Source: DYRB01 sp963802205 (GTDB lineage: Bacteria > Pseudomonadota > Gammaproteobacteria > Chromatiales > Chromatiaceae). From it: a stretch of DNA of 64,000 bases. How positions within the stretch are numbered: the first letter of the stretch is position 1; every line of letters starts with the position of its first letter. Below are positions 26,422 to 36,027 of the stretch, piece after piece. The position numbers and the translations under genes were made by a program. Where the stretch lies: the NCBI GenBank assembly GCA_963802205.1, contig CAWDHW010000011.1, positions 75,564-139,563 on the forward strand. Direction: 5' to 3'. The notes beneath the pieces are model-generated. The model had not been told where the DNA came from. It did no database searches and saw nothing but the letters and a program-made list of their open reading frames with translations.

Positions 26422-28497
26422 ATGAGCGACACCCGCGACATCCTCATCACCAGTGCACTGCCCTACGCCAATGGGCCCATCCACATAGGGCACCTGGTGG
26501 AGTACATCCAGACGGACATCTGGGCCCGCTTCCAACGGATGCGCGGGCACAACTGCTGGTATGTCTGCGCCGACGACGCCCATGGCACCCCCATCATGCT
26601 GCGCGCCCGTCAGGAGGGGATTGCCCCTGAGGAGCTGATCGCACGGGTGGCCAAGGAGCACAAGGCGGACTTCGCGGGGTTTCGCGTCGCCTTCGACAAC
26701 TACCACTCCACCCACTCGCCGGAGAACCGCCACTACGCGACCCTGATCTACCAGCGCAACCGCGAGGCCGGGCACATCGCCCAGCGCACCATCACCCAGG
26801 CCTACGACCCGGTGGAGCAGATGTTCCTGCCGGACCGCTTCATCAAGGGTGAGTGTCCGAAGTGCGGGGCGCCCGACCAGTATGGGGACAACTGCGAGGC
26901 CTGCGGGGCGAGCTACTCCCCCAGCGAGTTGAAGAACCCCCGTTCGGCGGTGTCCGGGGCCGTGCCGGAGGAGCGCGAGTCAGAGCACTACTTCTTCAAG
27001 CTCGGGGACTTCGAGGACATGCTCCAGGGCTGGACCCGGGGCGGCGGGCTCCAGCGCGAGGTCGCCAATAAGCTCGGGGAGTGGTTCGCCGCCGGACTCC
27101 AAGAGTGGGACATCTCCCGCGATGCCCCCTATTTCGGCTTCGAGATCCCGGGCGCAACAGACAAGTTCTTCTACGTCTGGCTCGACGCCCCCATCGGCTA
27201 CATGGCGAGCTTCCAGAACCTGTGCGACAGCCCGCGGGGTCAGGCGGCGGGGCTGAACTTCGACGCCTTCTGGTCGCCGCAGGCCAAGGCCGAGATGTAT
27301 CACTTCATCGGCAAGGACATCATCTACTTCCACGCCCTGTTCTGGCCGGCCATGCTCCACGGGGCCGGGTTCCGCGCCCCTACCGCGGTCCTGGCCCACG
27401 GCTTTCTGACCGTGGACGGGCAGAAGATGTCCAAGTCCCGCGGGACCTTCATCAAGGCCCGCACCTACCTCGATCACCTGGACCCGGAGTATCTGCGCTA
27501 CTACTTCGCCGCCAAGCTCGGCCCCAACGTCGAGGACATCGACCTCAACCTGGGGGACTTCACCGCCCGTGTGAATTCCGATCTGGTCGGAAAGCTGGTG
27601 AACATCGCCAGCCGTACCGCCTCCTTCATCAGCAAGCGCTTCGACGGGCGCCTGGGCGAGAGCCTCCCGGATTCACCCCTGCTCGCCGACTTGGTGGCGG
27701 CCGGGGACTCCATCGCCGAGGCCTACGAGCGCCGGGAGTTCAGCCGCGCCATGCGCGAGGTCATGGCCCTGGCCGACCGTGCCAACCAGTACATCGACGA
27801 GCAGGCCCCCTGGGTCATGGCCAAGCAGCCGGGGCGCGAGGCCGAGCTGCACCGGGTCTGTACCCTGGGGCTCAATCTGTACCGGGTACTGATCGGCTAC
27901 CTGCGCCCGGTCCTGCCGCGCACGGCGGAGGCGAGCGAGGCCTTCCTGCGCATCGCGCCCCTGACCTGGGCGGACCTGGCCGAGCCCCTGCTCGACCACG
28001 AGATCGCCCCCTTCAAGCCACTGCTGACCCGCATCGAGGCCAAGCAGATCGAGGCCATGCTGGAGGCGAGCAAGGCCGACCTGGCGGCCACCCCCAGCGC
28101 GGCCCCGGCCCTGCGGGACAATACCCACGAGACCGCCAGCGAGGGGCACCTGGTGCGGGACCCTATCGCGGACACCATCGATTTCGGCGATTTCGCCAAG
28201 GTGGACCTGCGCATCGCCCGCATCGCCGCGGCGGAGGCGGTGGAGGGGGCGGACAAGCTGCTGCGTCTGACCCTGGACCTGGGCGGTGAGACCCGCAACG
28301 TCTTCGCCGGCATCCGCAGCGCCTACGAGCCGGCGGCCCTGGTGGGCCGTCTGACCGTGATGGTCGCCAACCTGGCCCCGCGCAAGATGCGCTTCGGGGT
28401 CTCTGAGGGTATGGTCCTGGCCGCCGGACCTGGGGGTGGGGACATCTTCATCCTAAGCCCGGATGCCGGCGCCCAGCCGGGCATGAAGGTCAAATAG
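26422..28497 (+). CDS. metG: Methionyl-tRNA synthetase
   Basis: 691 residues, class I aminoacyl-tRNA synthetase. The HIGH motif is HIGH at 21-24 and KMSKS is at about 335-339. A zinc-binding knuckle is seen in ECPKCGAPDQYGDNCEACG (about 144-162). The C-terminal ~110 residues are a tRNA-binding EMAP/Trbp111-like domain (IDFGDFAKVDLRIARI), which mediates dimerisation. It ends at a dispersed repeat that separates it from the convergent ccm operon. Confidence 0.97.
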   Translation: MSDTRDILITSALPYANGPIHIGHLVEYIQTDIWARFQRMRGHNCWYVCADDAHGTPIMLRARQEGIAPEELIARVAKEHKADFAGFRVAFDNYHSTHSPENRHYATLIYQRNREAGHIAQRTITQAYDPVEQMFLPDRFIKGECPKCGAPDQYGDNCEACGASYSPSELKNPRSAVSGAVPEERESEHYFFKLGDFEDMLQGWTRGGGLQREVANKLGEWFAAGLQEWDISRDAPYFGFEIPGATDKFFYVWLDAPIGYMASFQNLCDSPRGQAAGLNFDAFWSPQAKAEMYHFIGKDIIYFHALFWPAMLHGAGFRAPTAVLAHGFLTVDGQKMSKSRGTFIKARTYLDHLDPEYLRYYFAAKLGPNVEDIDLNLGDFTARVNSDLVGKLVNIASRTASFISKRFDGRLGESLPDSPLLADLVAAGDSIAEAYERREFSRAMREVMALADRANQYIDEQAPWVMAKQPGREAELHRVCTLGLNLYRVLIGYLRPVLPRTAEASEAFLRIAPLTWADLAEPLLDHEIAPFKPLLTRIEAKQIEAMLEASKADLAATPSAAPALRDNTHETASEGHLVRDPIADTIDFGDFAKVDLRIARIAAAEAVEGADKLLRLTLDLGGETRNVFAGIRSAYEPAALVGRLTVMVANLAPRKMRFGVSEGMVLAAGPGGGDIFILSPDAGAQPGMKVK

Positions 28498-28549
28498 GTA
28501 TCTGCGGCTGGGGTCCCTTCCGGCCGATTGGGTGCCCTCGGGTACCCCG

Positions 28550-28657
28550 CCGTTTTCAACGGCTGTAAGCCGTTGAAAATGGAGCGCCCCGGGAGTCGCG
28601 CCTCGCGGGGCGCGAGCTGATTAAAGCCAAGGATGGCTTTAAGCGGCGTCTCCCTAG
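28550..28657. repeat. Dispersed palindromic intergenic repeat, copy 2
   Basis: Nearly identical to 134-240. The first stem keeps one G-U type mismatch (28550-28582), the GC-rich stem is intact, and the third stem (28616-28647) has several mismatches. It lies between convergent metG and ccmI, and its terminal CTAG supplies the TAG stop of ccmI on the minus strand. It may serve as a bidirectional terminator. Confidence 0.85.
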
Positions 28658-30045
28658 GGCCTCACCCGCCCGATCGTCACCGCTACCAATGCTGTCTGGT
28701 TGGAGGCCACCGGGCTGACCTCGCCTTCGAGGTCGCCGCTCTGGGGCATGGCCTGGCCGGAACGGGAGATGCGCGCCCCGACGGTGACCTGGGGGAAGGC
28801 GGACAGGCGCATCTGGGGCATCATGGCCATGGTGTCGTCCAGGGTCAGGGTGACCGGGAGGTCCGCGACCCGCACCCGTTGGGCAGCCAGTGGCATGGGT
28901 GGTCCGGCGACGGCCTTGGCGTAGATGAACACGGTGGTGTCCGGCGTGGTCTGGGCCGCCAGGGCAGGATCCAGGGCGACGCTCACCGTCAGCCCGGAGG
29001 GCTTTGCCGCGGGGGCCTGGGGTTTTTGCGGGACAGCCGGAGGGGCCTGGACGGCGGCGACCGGAGCTGGCGCAGCCACGGGGACCGACGGGGCCGGGGC
29101 AGGCGCGGGCATCGGGGCCGGTTGGCTCGCCGCGGGCCCGCCTGCGCCGGACAGGCCCGCCTTGCTGCGGGCCATCTCCATGAACTTGGTGAGCTCCTGG
29201 GCGTCCGGTCCGGCGGGGTCCAGGGCGGCCATTAAAGGTTCCCAGCGGCTCAGGGCACCCGGGAAGTCGGTCACCTGAAAGGCCGCCATGCCCCGCAGCC
29301 AGAGGCCGTTGAGGTTGTCTGGCTCGATTGCCAACAGGGCGTCGAGCAATTCCACGGGCCGGCCATCCAGCCGGTTGTCGTTGGTCTCCGCCAGGGCCTC
29401 GGCGTAGGCGAGCAGGACCTCGGGCTGGCGCGGGGCGACGGCATAGGCGCGCTCCAGGGCGGCCATGCCCTTGTCTTGATTACCCAGGCTGAACCAGGTG
29501 CGCGCGAGCATCAGCCAGCCGGTGGGATTGTCCGGCTTCTGCTCCAGGCGTTGGGCGAGCTGCTCGGCCAGGGTCTCCAGGGGCGGCATGGGGCTGCCGT
29601 CAGGCAGCGTGGCATGGCCTGCGGCGTTCTGGGCCTGGGCGGTCGGGGCGACCCCGGCCGCTTCGAGTTTCGGGATTATCCCGAGGTCGCCGATGTTCAG
29701 ATACAGGGCCACCGCCGCGGCGGGAATGGCAAGTGCCAGGATGAGCGCGGGCCAGTGCTGGTTGCCGGTCTGGGGCTGGACCTGGACCTTGCCGGAATCG
29801 ACGGGCTCCAGGTCGTGGACCAGCTCCCGCTCCAGATCGCGTCGGGCGGCGGCGTATTGATCCTGGTCGAGCCTGCCCAGGGCGAGGTCGCCGTCCAGCT
29901 CGGCGAGCTGTTGGCGGAAGACGTCCAGGTTCAGGGCATTGTGGTCCAGGTCAGGGGCCCCGGTACCTCGGTGCAGCAAGGGCGGGAGGACGAAGACAAG
30001 GGCCAGGACGGCAAGCCCGGCGGCGAGAATCCAGAAGATGGTCAT
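28654..30045 (-). CDS. ccmI: Cytochrome c maturation protein CcmI (CycH)
   Basis: 463 residues. CcmI binds the apocytochrome c C-terminus and delivers it to the CcmF haem lyase. Two N-terminal membrane helices are visible (MTIFWILAAGLAVLALVFVL, and about 95-115), with the charged CcmI-1 segment LDVFRQQLAELDGDLALGRL between. TPR repeats follow (LAEQLAQRLEQKPDNPTGWL, WFSLGNQDKGMAALERAYAV), then a Pro/Ala-rich linker and a C-terminal domain with VSVALDPALAAQTTPDTTVF. Start overlaps the ccmH stop (ATGA). Last gene of ccm. Confidence 0.92.
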   Translation of the reverse strand: MTIFWILAAGLAVLALVFVLPPLLHRGTGAPDLDHNALNLDVFRQQLAELDGDLALGRLDQDQYAAARRDLERELVHDLEPVDSGKVQVQPQTGNQHWPALILALAIPAAAVALYLNIGDLGIIPKLEAAGVAPTAQAQNAAGHATLPDGSPMPPLETLAEQLAQRLEQKPDNPTGWLMLARTWFSLGNQDKGMAALERAYAVAPRQPEVLLAYAEALAETNDNRLDGRPVELLDALLAIEPDNLNGLWLRGMAAFQVTDFPGALSRWEPLMAALDPAGPDAQELTKFMEMARSKAGLSGAGGPAASQPAPMPAPAPAPSVPVAAPAPVAAVQAPPAVPQKPQAPAAKPSGLTVSVALDPALAAQTTPDTTVFIYAKAVAGPPMPLAAQRVRVADLPVTLTLDDTMAMMPQMRLSAFPQVTVGARISRSGQAMPQSGDLEGEVSPVASNQTALVAVTIGRVRP

Positions 30046-30542
30046 GAGCGGCCCCCCTGGGCGTCCTTGGGTTTGCCCAGCACCCCGGCGAGGCGCTCGC
30101 GATCCTCCGCCGACAGTTCGTCGGTCCCATCACGGCCCTTGGACTTGATGGTCCGCAGCAGGACCACGGCACCCAACAGGCCCAGGGCCAGGGGGCCGAA
30201 CCAGAGGACAGCGTTCCAGCCCCTCATCGGCGGCTCGTAGAGGACGAAGTCGCCGTAGCGGGCGACCAGGAAGTCCACCACCTCGGCCTTGGACTTGCCC
30301 GAGCGCATCATCTGGTAGACCTCGCGGCGCAGGTCCTGGGCCAGGTCCGCCTGAGAGGCGGACAGGGACTCGTTTTGGCACACCAGGCAACGCAACTGGT
30401 CGATCAGCCCGCGAAACTCGGCCTGCTGGGCCGGGGTGTCGAAGGTGAACTCCTCCAGGGTGAATCCACGGGCAGGTCCGCCCGGAAGCACGCCGGCCAG
30501 TACGCCGACCAATACGGCGGCCGGCAACATCTTAACTCTCAT
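30042..30542 (-). CDS. ccmH: Cytochrome c maturation thiol protein CcmH (CycL)
   Basis: 166 residues with a signal peptide, the redox motif LRCLVCQNE (about 50-58), and a C-terminal membrane helix (AVLWFGPLALGLLGAVVLL). CcmH reduces apocytochrome c cysteines before haem attachment. The ATG at 30542 shares one base with the stop of ccmG (TGATG). Confidence 0.95.
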   Translation of the reverse strand: MRVKMLPAAVLVGVLAGVLPGGPARGFTLEEFTFDTPAQQAEFRGLIDQLRCLVCQNESLSASQADLAQDLRREVYQMMRSGKSKAEVVDFLVARYGDFVLYEPPMRGWNAVLWFGPLALGLLGAVVLLRTIKSKGRDGTDELSAEDRERLAGVLGKPKDAQGGRS

Positions 30543-31082
30543 CAACTTTCCGCCTTGAGCTGGTCAACGATGGGGCGCAGGGTCTGTTCCCACACGGTCC
30601 GGTCGATGGGGCCGATCTGCTTGTAGCGGATGGTCCCCTTGCGATCGATTACGAAGGTCTCAGGGGCACCGTAGACCCCCCAGTCGATCCCCACCCGGCC
30701 GTCCTCGTCGAAGGCAACCACATGGTAGGGGTTGCCGAACTGGCGCAGCATTTGCAGTGCATCTGCCTTGTCATCCTTCCAGTTGAGACCGACGATCTGC
30801 ACGCCGCTGCTCCTTGGCGATGGCCATCAGCTGACGGTGCTCGGCGCGGCAGGAGACGCAGGTGGAGAACCAGACGTTGACCAGCGACACCTGGCCGCGC
30901 AGGTCCGCATCCGACACGGTGCGGCTGGGGTCCTGGAGGGTCGGCAGTGTGAAGGCCGGGACCGGCTTGCCTACCAGGGGCGAGGGGACCTTACGCGGGT
31001 CCGTACCCAGCCCGAAGAACAGGAGGGCGACCAGGGCCGCAAACAGGATCAGCGGCAGCAGGCCGCGCATCGACTTGGGCAT
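30542..31082 (-). CDS. ccmG: Thiol:disulfide interchange protein CcmG/DsbE (frameshifted)
   Basis: Periplasmic thioredoxin-like protein that keeps the CcmH/apocytochrome thiols reduced. An N-terminal membrane anchor (LLPLILFAALVALLFFGLG) is followed by the active site WFSTCVSC, in which the usual WC is replaced by TC but CxxC remains. One extra base near 30804 breaks the frame after AIAKEQ; correcting it gives GVQIVGLNWKDDKADAL and an intact end (YGAPETFVIDRKGTIRY). Gap of 3 bp to ccmF. Probably a consensus error. Confidence 0.9.
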
Positions 31083-31085
31083 GGT

Positions 31086-33074
31086 TCAGATCCTCGCGGT
31101 GCCTAGGGCGCCGGTCGGGTCCAATGCCCGGGCCCGGCGGGTGGCGCTGCGGTAGCGGCGGTCGCTGAGTGCCAGCAGCCCGCCCAGGCCCATGAAGATG
31201 GCCCCCAGCCAGATCCAGCGCACATAGGGCTTGTAGTAGAGGCGCAGGGCCCAGTCGCCCTTGTTGTCCACCGCCTCGCCCAGGGAGACATAGAGGTCGC
31301 GCGTCAGCCCGGGGAGTATGGCCGCCTCGGTCATGGGCATGCCGCCGGTGAGGTAGGAGCGCTTCTCCGGCTCCAGAACGGCGATCTGCCGGTCCCCCTG
31401 GAAGACCAGGAAGTGACCCCGCCAGGCCTTGTAGTTGGGGCCGTTGGCGGGTGTGGCGCCGTCGAACTGGAAGCGGTAGCCGGCAACCTCCTGGGAGGAC
31501 CCGGGGGACATGCGCACGTCCTTCTCGATGCCGAAGTGCGAGACCAGGGTGATGCCGACGATGAAGACCGCTACCCCCAGGTGGGCCAGCAGCATCCCGT
31601 AATAGGAGCGGCTGTTAAGGTCCGCCAGGGCCGCGCGCATCCCACGCTTGTGTTTGAGGCGGTCATAGAGCCCGGTCAGTTGGGACAAGGCGATCCAGGC
31701 AGCGAGCCCCAGCCCCAGGGCGACCATGGGATGGCCTTGAGACACGGCGGGTAGCAGGGCGAGGGCGGTCAGGCCCAGGCTCAGGGCGGCCGCAACCCAG
31801 AGTTGGCGCACCAGGCGGCCGGGTTCGTCATGCTTCCAACGGGCCAGATGTCCGACCCCGAGGAACAGGGCCAGGATCGGCATCACCGCCAGGAACATCT
31901 TGTTGAACCAGGGGAAGCCAACCGAGATCTTGCCCCAGGCCATGGCCTCGTAGATGAGGGGTGCCAATGTCCCGAACAGGACCAGGGCGGCGAACAAAGT
32001 CAGCAGCAGGTTGTTGGCCAGCAGGAAGCTCTCGCGGGAGACCAGATCGAAGCCGCCGCCGCTGGAGACGCTGGGAGCGCGCACAGCATAGAGGGCCAGA
32101 GAACCCCCGATGACCACGCACAGAAAGATCAGGATGAAGGTCCCGCGAGTCGGGTCCGTGGCAAAGGCGTGGACCGAGGTCAGGACCCCGGAGCGCACCA
32201 GGAAGGTCCCGAGCAGGCTCAGCGAGAAGGCCGAGATGGCCAGCAGCACGGTCCAGGACTTGAAGGCACCGCGCTTCTCCGTCACGGCGAGTGAATGGAT
32301 CAGGGCTGTGCCCACCAGCCAGGGCATGAGGGAGGCGTTCTCCACCGGGTCCCAGAACCACCAGCCGCCCCAGCCCAGTTCGTAGTAGGCCCACCAGGAC
32401 CCCAGCGCGATGCCGATGGTGAGGAAGATCCAGGCGACCGTGGTCCAGGGCCGTGACCAGCGCGCCCAGGCAGCGTCCAGGCGCCCGCCGATGAGGGCGG
32501 CGATGGCGAAGGCAAAGGCGACCGAAAAGCCCACATAGCCCATGTAGAGCATGGGCGGGTGTATGGCCAGGCCGAAGTCCTGGAGTAGGGGGTTCAGGTC
32601 GCGCCCTTCCATGGGGACCGGAAAGATCCGCTCGAAGGGATTGGAGGTCAGCAGCATGAAGAGCAGGAAGCCGATCCCGATCATCCCCTGTACCGACAGG
32701 ACCCGCGAGATCATGTCCAGCGGCAGGTTGCGGCTGAAGCTGGCCACCGCTGCCCCCCAGGCGGCGAGCAGCATGGCCCACAGCAGCAGAGACCCTTCGT
32801 GGGCTCCCCAGACGGCGGAGACCTTGTAGACATCCGGCATCAGGGAGTTGGAGTTTTTCGCCACATAGGCGACGGAGAAGTCGTTGGTCAGGAAGGCCTG
32901 GGTCAGGGCGGCGAAGGCGATCAGGGCGAAGGTGAACTGGCCCCAGGCCAGGGGTCGGCCCATCTCCATCCAGGCCCGCGACCCGGTGAAGGAGCCGGCC
33001 AAGGGGAAGATGGCCTGGACCACCGCCAGGGCCAGGGCCAGGATCAGGGCGAAGTGACCGATCTCGGGGATCAT
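31086..33074 (-). CDS. ccmF: Haem lyase CcmF
   Basis: 662 residues, polytopic membrane protein that joins haem to apocytochrome c. The tryptophan-rich WWD domain is GWGGWWFWDPVENAS (about 236-250). Conserved histidines are in GAHEGSLLLW, AIHPPMLYMGYVG and ALIHSLA. Its start overlaps the ccmE stop (ATGA). Confidence 0.97.
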   Translation of the reverse strand: MIPEIGHFALILALALAVVQAIFPLAGSFTGSRAWMEMGRPLAWGQFTFALIAFAALTQAFLTNDFSVAYVAKNSNSLMPDVYKVSAVWGAHEGSLLLWAMLLAAWGAAVASFSRNLPLDMISRVLSVQGMIGIGFLLFMLLTSNPFERIFPVPMEGRDLNPLLQDFGLAIHPPMLYMGYVGFSVAFAFAIAALIGGRLDAAWARWSRPWTTVAWIFLTIGIALGSWWAYYELGWGGWWFWDPVENASLMPWLVGTALIHSLAVTEKRGAFKSWTVLLAISAFSLSLLGTFLVRSGVLTSVHAFATDPTRGTFILIFLCVVIGGSLALYAVRAPSVSSGGGFDLVSRESFLLANNLLLTLFAALVLFGTLAPLIYEAMAWGKISVGFPWFNKMFLAVMPILALFLGVGHLARWKHDEPGRLVRQLWVAAALSLGLTALALLPAVSQGHPMVALGLGLAAWIALSQLTGLYDRLKHKRGMRAALADLNSRSYYGMLLAHLGVAVFIVGITLVSHFGIEKDVRMSPGSSQEVAGYRFQFDGATPANGPNYKAWRGHFLVFQGDRQIAVLEPEKRSYLTGGMPMTEAAILPGLTRDLYVSLGEAVDNKGDWALRLYYKPYVRWIWLGAIFMGLGGLLALSDRRYRSATRRARALDPTGALGTARI

Positions 33075-33559
33075 TGGGTCACCACCGGGGCAGTGCCCTT
33101 GACCGCAGCCTGGCTCCCATCCAGGGCGGCAGCCGCGTCGGTGTGGGGCTTGAGGGTCGCCGCCACCTCCGGGGGCATGTAGGCCTCGTCGTGCTTGGCC
33201 AGGACATCTTCTGCATAGAAGACGCCGTCGCCACCGAGCTTGCCCCTGGTCACGACCCCGCGGCCTTCGCTGAAGAGGTCCGGCAGTATGCCCGTGTAGC
33301 TGACCTTGACCTTCTCCGCGTTGTCCGTGACCACGAAGGTCAGGGTCAGGCCATCGGGTTGGCGTTGCAGGGTCCCGGTCTCCACCAGGCCGCCCAGGCG
33401 GAAGACATGGTCCGCCGGGGCCTCCTTGGCCAACACCTGAGACGGGCTGTAGAAATAGGCGATGTTGCTTTGCAGGGCACCCACGGCCAGGTAGGCGGCG
33501 GCGCCCACTCCAACCAGCCCCAAGGCGACGAACATCAGGCGTTTGTGTCGGGCTTTCAT
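33071..33559 (-). CDS. ccmE: Haem chaperone CcmE
   Basis: 162 residues. One N-terminal anchor helix is followed by an OB-fold domain. The haem-binding histidine is in VLAKHDEAYMPPEV (about His 126), the family motif. The C-terminal tail is disordered and Ala-rich. It is separated from ccmD by 10 bp. Confidence 0.96.
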   Translation of the reverse strand: MKARHKRLMFVALGLVGVGAAAYLAVGALQSNIAYFYSPSQVLAKEAPADHVFRLGGLVETGTLQRQPDGLTLTFVVTDNAEKVKVSYTGILPDLFSEGRGVVTRGKLGGDGVFYAEDVLAKHDEAYMPPEVAATLKPHTDAAAALDGSQAAVKGTAPVVTQ

Positions 33560-33569
33560 CGGGTCACCT

Positions 33570-33734
33570 TCATCGGTCGAGGTTGCGCAGACGGGTCAAT
33601 CGACCAAGCCGCGCCAAAATGGTTCGCCGATCCCGGCGCAAAAGGAGTATTTCGATCACCAACAGGCCCAATGCCATGCCATAGGACATCCACACAAAGA
33701 AGGCGTAACCGCCCTGGGAGAGAAATGCGCTCAT
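33570..33734 (-). CDS. ccmD: Small membrane protein CcmD
   Basis: 54 residues, found between ccmC and ccmE in the expected slot. It has one membrane helix (VWMSYGMALGLLVIEILLL) followed by a basic, coiled tail (RRDRRTILARLGRLTRLR). CcmD helps release holo-CcmE from CcmABC. Its ATG overlaps the ccmC stop (ATGA). Confidence 0.9.
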   Translation of the reverse strand: MSAFLSQGGYAFFVWMSYGMALGLLVIEILLLRRDRRTILARLGRLTRLRNLDR

Positions 33735-34489
33735 GGTCTGGCCTCCGGGTTGACGAGGTCGCGCACCCACTGGCTCTCCACCTCGCGGTTGAGGATGACC
33801 CCCCGTGCCCGGGCGAAGATGACGGCGAAGGAGTAGGACCAGAGCCCCAGGGTGGTGATCAGCATGGCCCACAGGATGTTCGGATCCACCCGATCCATCT
33901 TGGACTGCTGGTGCAGGGCGGCGCACTGGTTGGGGTCCGGGCAGTTGATGGACCAGAAGATGATCGGCACGCACACCAGCCCCACCAGGGACAACAGTGC
34001 CGCGGCGCGGTCGGCCCGGCGCGGGTCGTCGATCGCGGAGTGCAGGGCCATGTAGCCGATGTAGAGAAACAGCAGGATCAGCTCCGAGGTCAGGCGAGGG
34101 TCCCAGTCCCACCAGGTCCCCCAGGACGTGCGTCCCCAGAAGGACCCGGTCCACAGGGCGATGAAGGTGAACAGGGCGCCGGTAGGGGCCGTGGCCACGG
34201 CCATCATGTAGGACAGGCGCGTATTAAACACCAACCCGATGGCCGACCAGCCCGCCAGGACCAGATACAGCCACATGGACAGCCAGGCCGCCGGGACATG
34301 GATGAAGATGATCCGGTAGTACTCCTTCTGGGGATTGGTCCCGCCCAGGCGGTCCGGGGTCTCGAAGAAGCCCCAGTAGAGCCCGGCCAGGGTGAGCCCC
34401 AGGGCAATCCAGGCGAACCAGGGGATCATGCGTCCGGCCAGCCCATAGAAGGTGGCCGGTGACGAGTAATGGAACCAGTTGATCTTCAT
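33731..34489 (-). CDS. ccmC: Haem exporter subunit CcmC
   Basis: 252 residues, six membrane helices. The WWD motif is WGTWWDWDPRLTSE (about 124-137), with conserved histidines in FIHVPAAW and MALHSAI. It attaches haem to CcmE. It lies 21 bp downstream of ccmB. Confidence 0.96.
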   Translation of the reverse strand: MKINWFHYSSPATFYGLAGRMIPWFAWIALGLTLAGLYWGFFETPDRLGGTNPQKEYYRIIFIHVPAAWLSMWLYLVLAGWSAIGLVFNTRLSYMMAVATAPTGALFTFIALWTGSFWGRTSWGTWWDWDPRLTSELILLFLYIGYMALHSAIDDPRRADRAAALLSLVGLVCVPIIFWSINCPDPNQCAALHQQSKMDRVDPNILWAMLITTLGLWSYSFAVIFARARGVILNREVESQWVRDLVNPEARP

Positions 34490-34510
34490 CGGGTATATGC
34501 AGCGGGCGGG

Positions 34511-35182
34511 CTATTCGAGGGAGATGCGCAGGGCCGCCGCGGTGGCGACCGGGGCGAAGGTCAGGGCCAGCAGGAGGAAGGCGGCGAGCAGCGCAAGGTA
34601 GGGTTGGGTATCGGCGAGATCAATCATGCTGACGGTCACGGCCCCGGCGCCGTAGACCAGGACCGGGATGTACAGCGGCAGGATCAGAAGCGAGAGCAGG
34701 ATGCCCCCGCCGCGCAGGCCCAGGGTCAGGGCCGCCCCTATGCCGCCGATCAGGCTCAAGACCGGGGTCCCGATCAGGAGCGAGACCATCATCATCAGCA
34801 GGGCGTCCGGCGGGAGCTGGTACTGAAGCCCCACCAGCGGCGCCAGGGCCACCAGGGGCAGCCCGGTCAGGAGCCAGTGCGCCGCCGCCTTGGCCAGCAC
34901 CAGCAGGGACAAGGGCTGGGCGGTCAGGAGCATCTGCTCCAGGGTCCCGTCCTCGTAGTCCGCCGCGAACAGGCGCTCCAGGGCCAGCATCGAGGCCAGC
35001 AAGGCCGCCACCCAGATCACCCCGGGGCCGAGGATCCGCAGGGTCTTGGCCTCGGTGCCCACACCCAGCGGGAACAGGCTGACGACGATGATGAAGAAGA
35101 AGAGCGTGGTCAGGACATCGGTACGTCGCCGCATGGCGAGCGTTATGTCCCGCATCAGGATGCACCGGAAGACGCGCCACAT
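34511..35182 (-). CDS. ccmB: Haem exporter permease CcmB
   Basis: 223 residues with six membrane helices, permease of the CcmABCD complex. The ATG at 35182 (MWRVFRCILMRDITLAMR) is chosen; a longer in-frame reading runs into ccmA. Gap of 5 bp to the ccmA stop. Confidence 0.95.
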   Translation of the reverse strand: MWRVFRCILMRDITLAMRRRTDVLTTLFFFIIVVSLFPLGVGTEAKTLRILGPGVIWVAALLASMLALERLFAADYEDGTLEQMLLTAQPLSLLVLAKAAAHWLLTGLPLVALAPLVGLQYQLPPDALLMMMVSLLIGTPVLSLIGGIGAALTLGLRGGGILLSLLILPLYIPVLVYGAGAVTVSMIDLADTQPYLALLAAFLLLALTFAPVATAAALRISLE

Positions 35183-35187
35183 CGCCG

Positions 35188-35805
35188 TCAGGCCCCCAAG
35201 TGCAGGCGCTGGATCTGGCCGGAGGTCAGGGGGACCTCCTGGTGGGTCGTCAGCACTGCAAGTCCCCCGGCGGCGACGTGTTCGGCGATCAATGCCCCGA
35301 GCAGGTCCACCGCGTCCGTGTCCAGGGCGCTGAAGGGCTCGTCCAGGATCCACAGGGGGGCGCGACTGACCAGCAGGCGGGCCAGGGCCACACGCTTCTT
35401 CTGGCCCTGGGACAGGACCTTGGTCGGGAGATCCTCGAAACCTGCGAGCCCCATGTGGGCCAGGGCCAGCCACAGGTCGTCCTCGGTCGCCGGGTCGCCG
35501 TCCAGGGTGGCCGCCACACGCAGGTTCTCGATGCCGTTGAGGTCGCTCTTGATGCCGTTCAAGTGCCCGAAGTAGAGCATGTCGCAGCGGTAGTCCTCAC
35601 CCAGGCTACTGATGTCCGTACCGCGCCAGCGGATCTCCCCCGACTCGCGTGCCAGCAGCCCGCACAGGGCCCGCAGCAGGGTCGTCTTGCCGCTGCCGTT
35701 GCGCCCGCGCACATGCAGCAGGGTCCCGGGGGCGAGGGAGAAGTTGAGGTTCGAGAACAGGCGACGGTCGCCGCGCCTGCACTCGAGATCGACGACATCG
35801 AGCAT
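35188..35805 (-). CDS. ccmA: Haem exporter ATPase CcmA
   Basis: 205 residues. Walker A is GRNGSGKTT (about 34-42), the signature is LSQGQKKRVALARL (about 132-145) and Walker B is LWILDEPFSALD. It is the first gene of the ccm operon. It drives release of holo-CcmE. Confidence 0.96.
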   Translation of the reverse strand: MLDVVDLECRRGDRRLFSNLNFSLAPGTLLHVRGRNGSGKTTLLRALCGLLARESGEIRWRGTDISSLGEDYRCDMLYFGHLNGIKSDLNGIENLRVAATLDGDPATEDDLWLALAHMGLAGFEDLPTKVLSQGQKKRVALARLLVSRAPLWILDEPFSALDTDAVDLLGALIAEHVAAGGLAVLTTHQEVPLTSGQIQRLHLGA

Positions 35806-36027
35806 GGGTTACCTGTGGGGTGGCCAGACCTCGGGCCTGGCGGGTGCTGGGTCGGCGGTTCGGGAGCCTGACCCGCGGTCAACGACTGAGGGTCGGTGGT
35901 GGACGCCGCCCCCCAAAAAATGGGCAACAGTAACCCGTGCCGCGGCAATCTACAACTGACAGCCTTGTCCAATGACTGCCCGCGCCTATGCTTCGTCGGC
36001 CTGAGGCGAAGCCTCGCTGGATGGATG

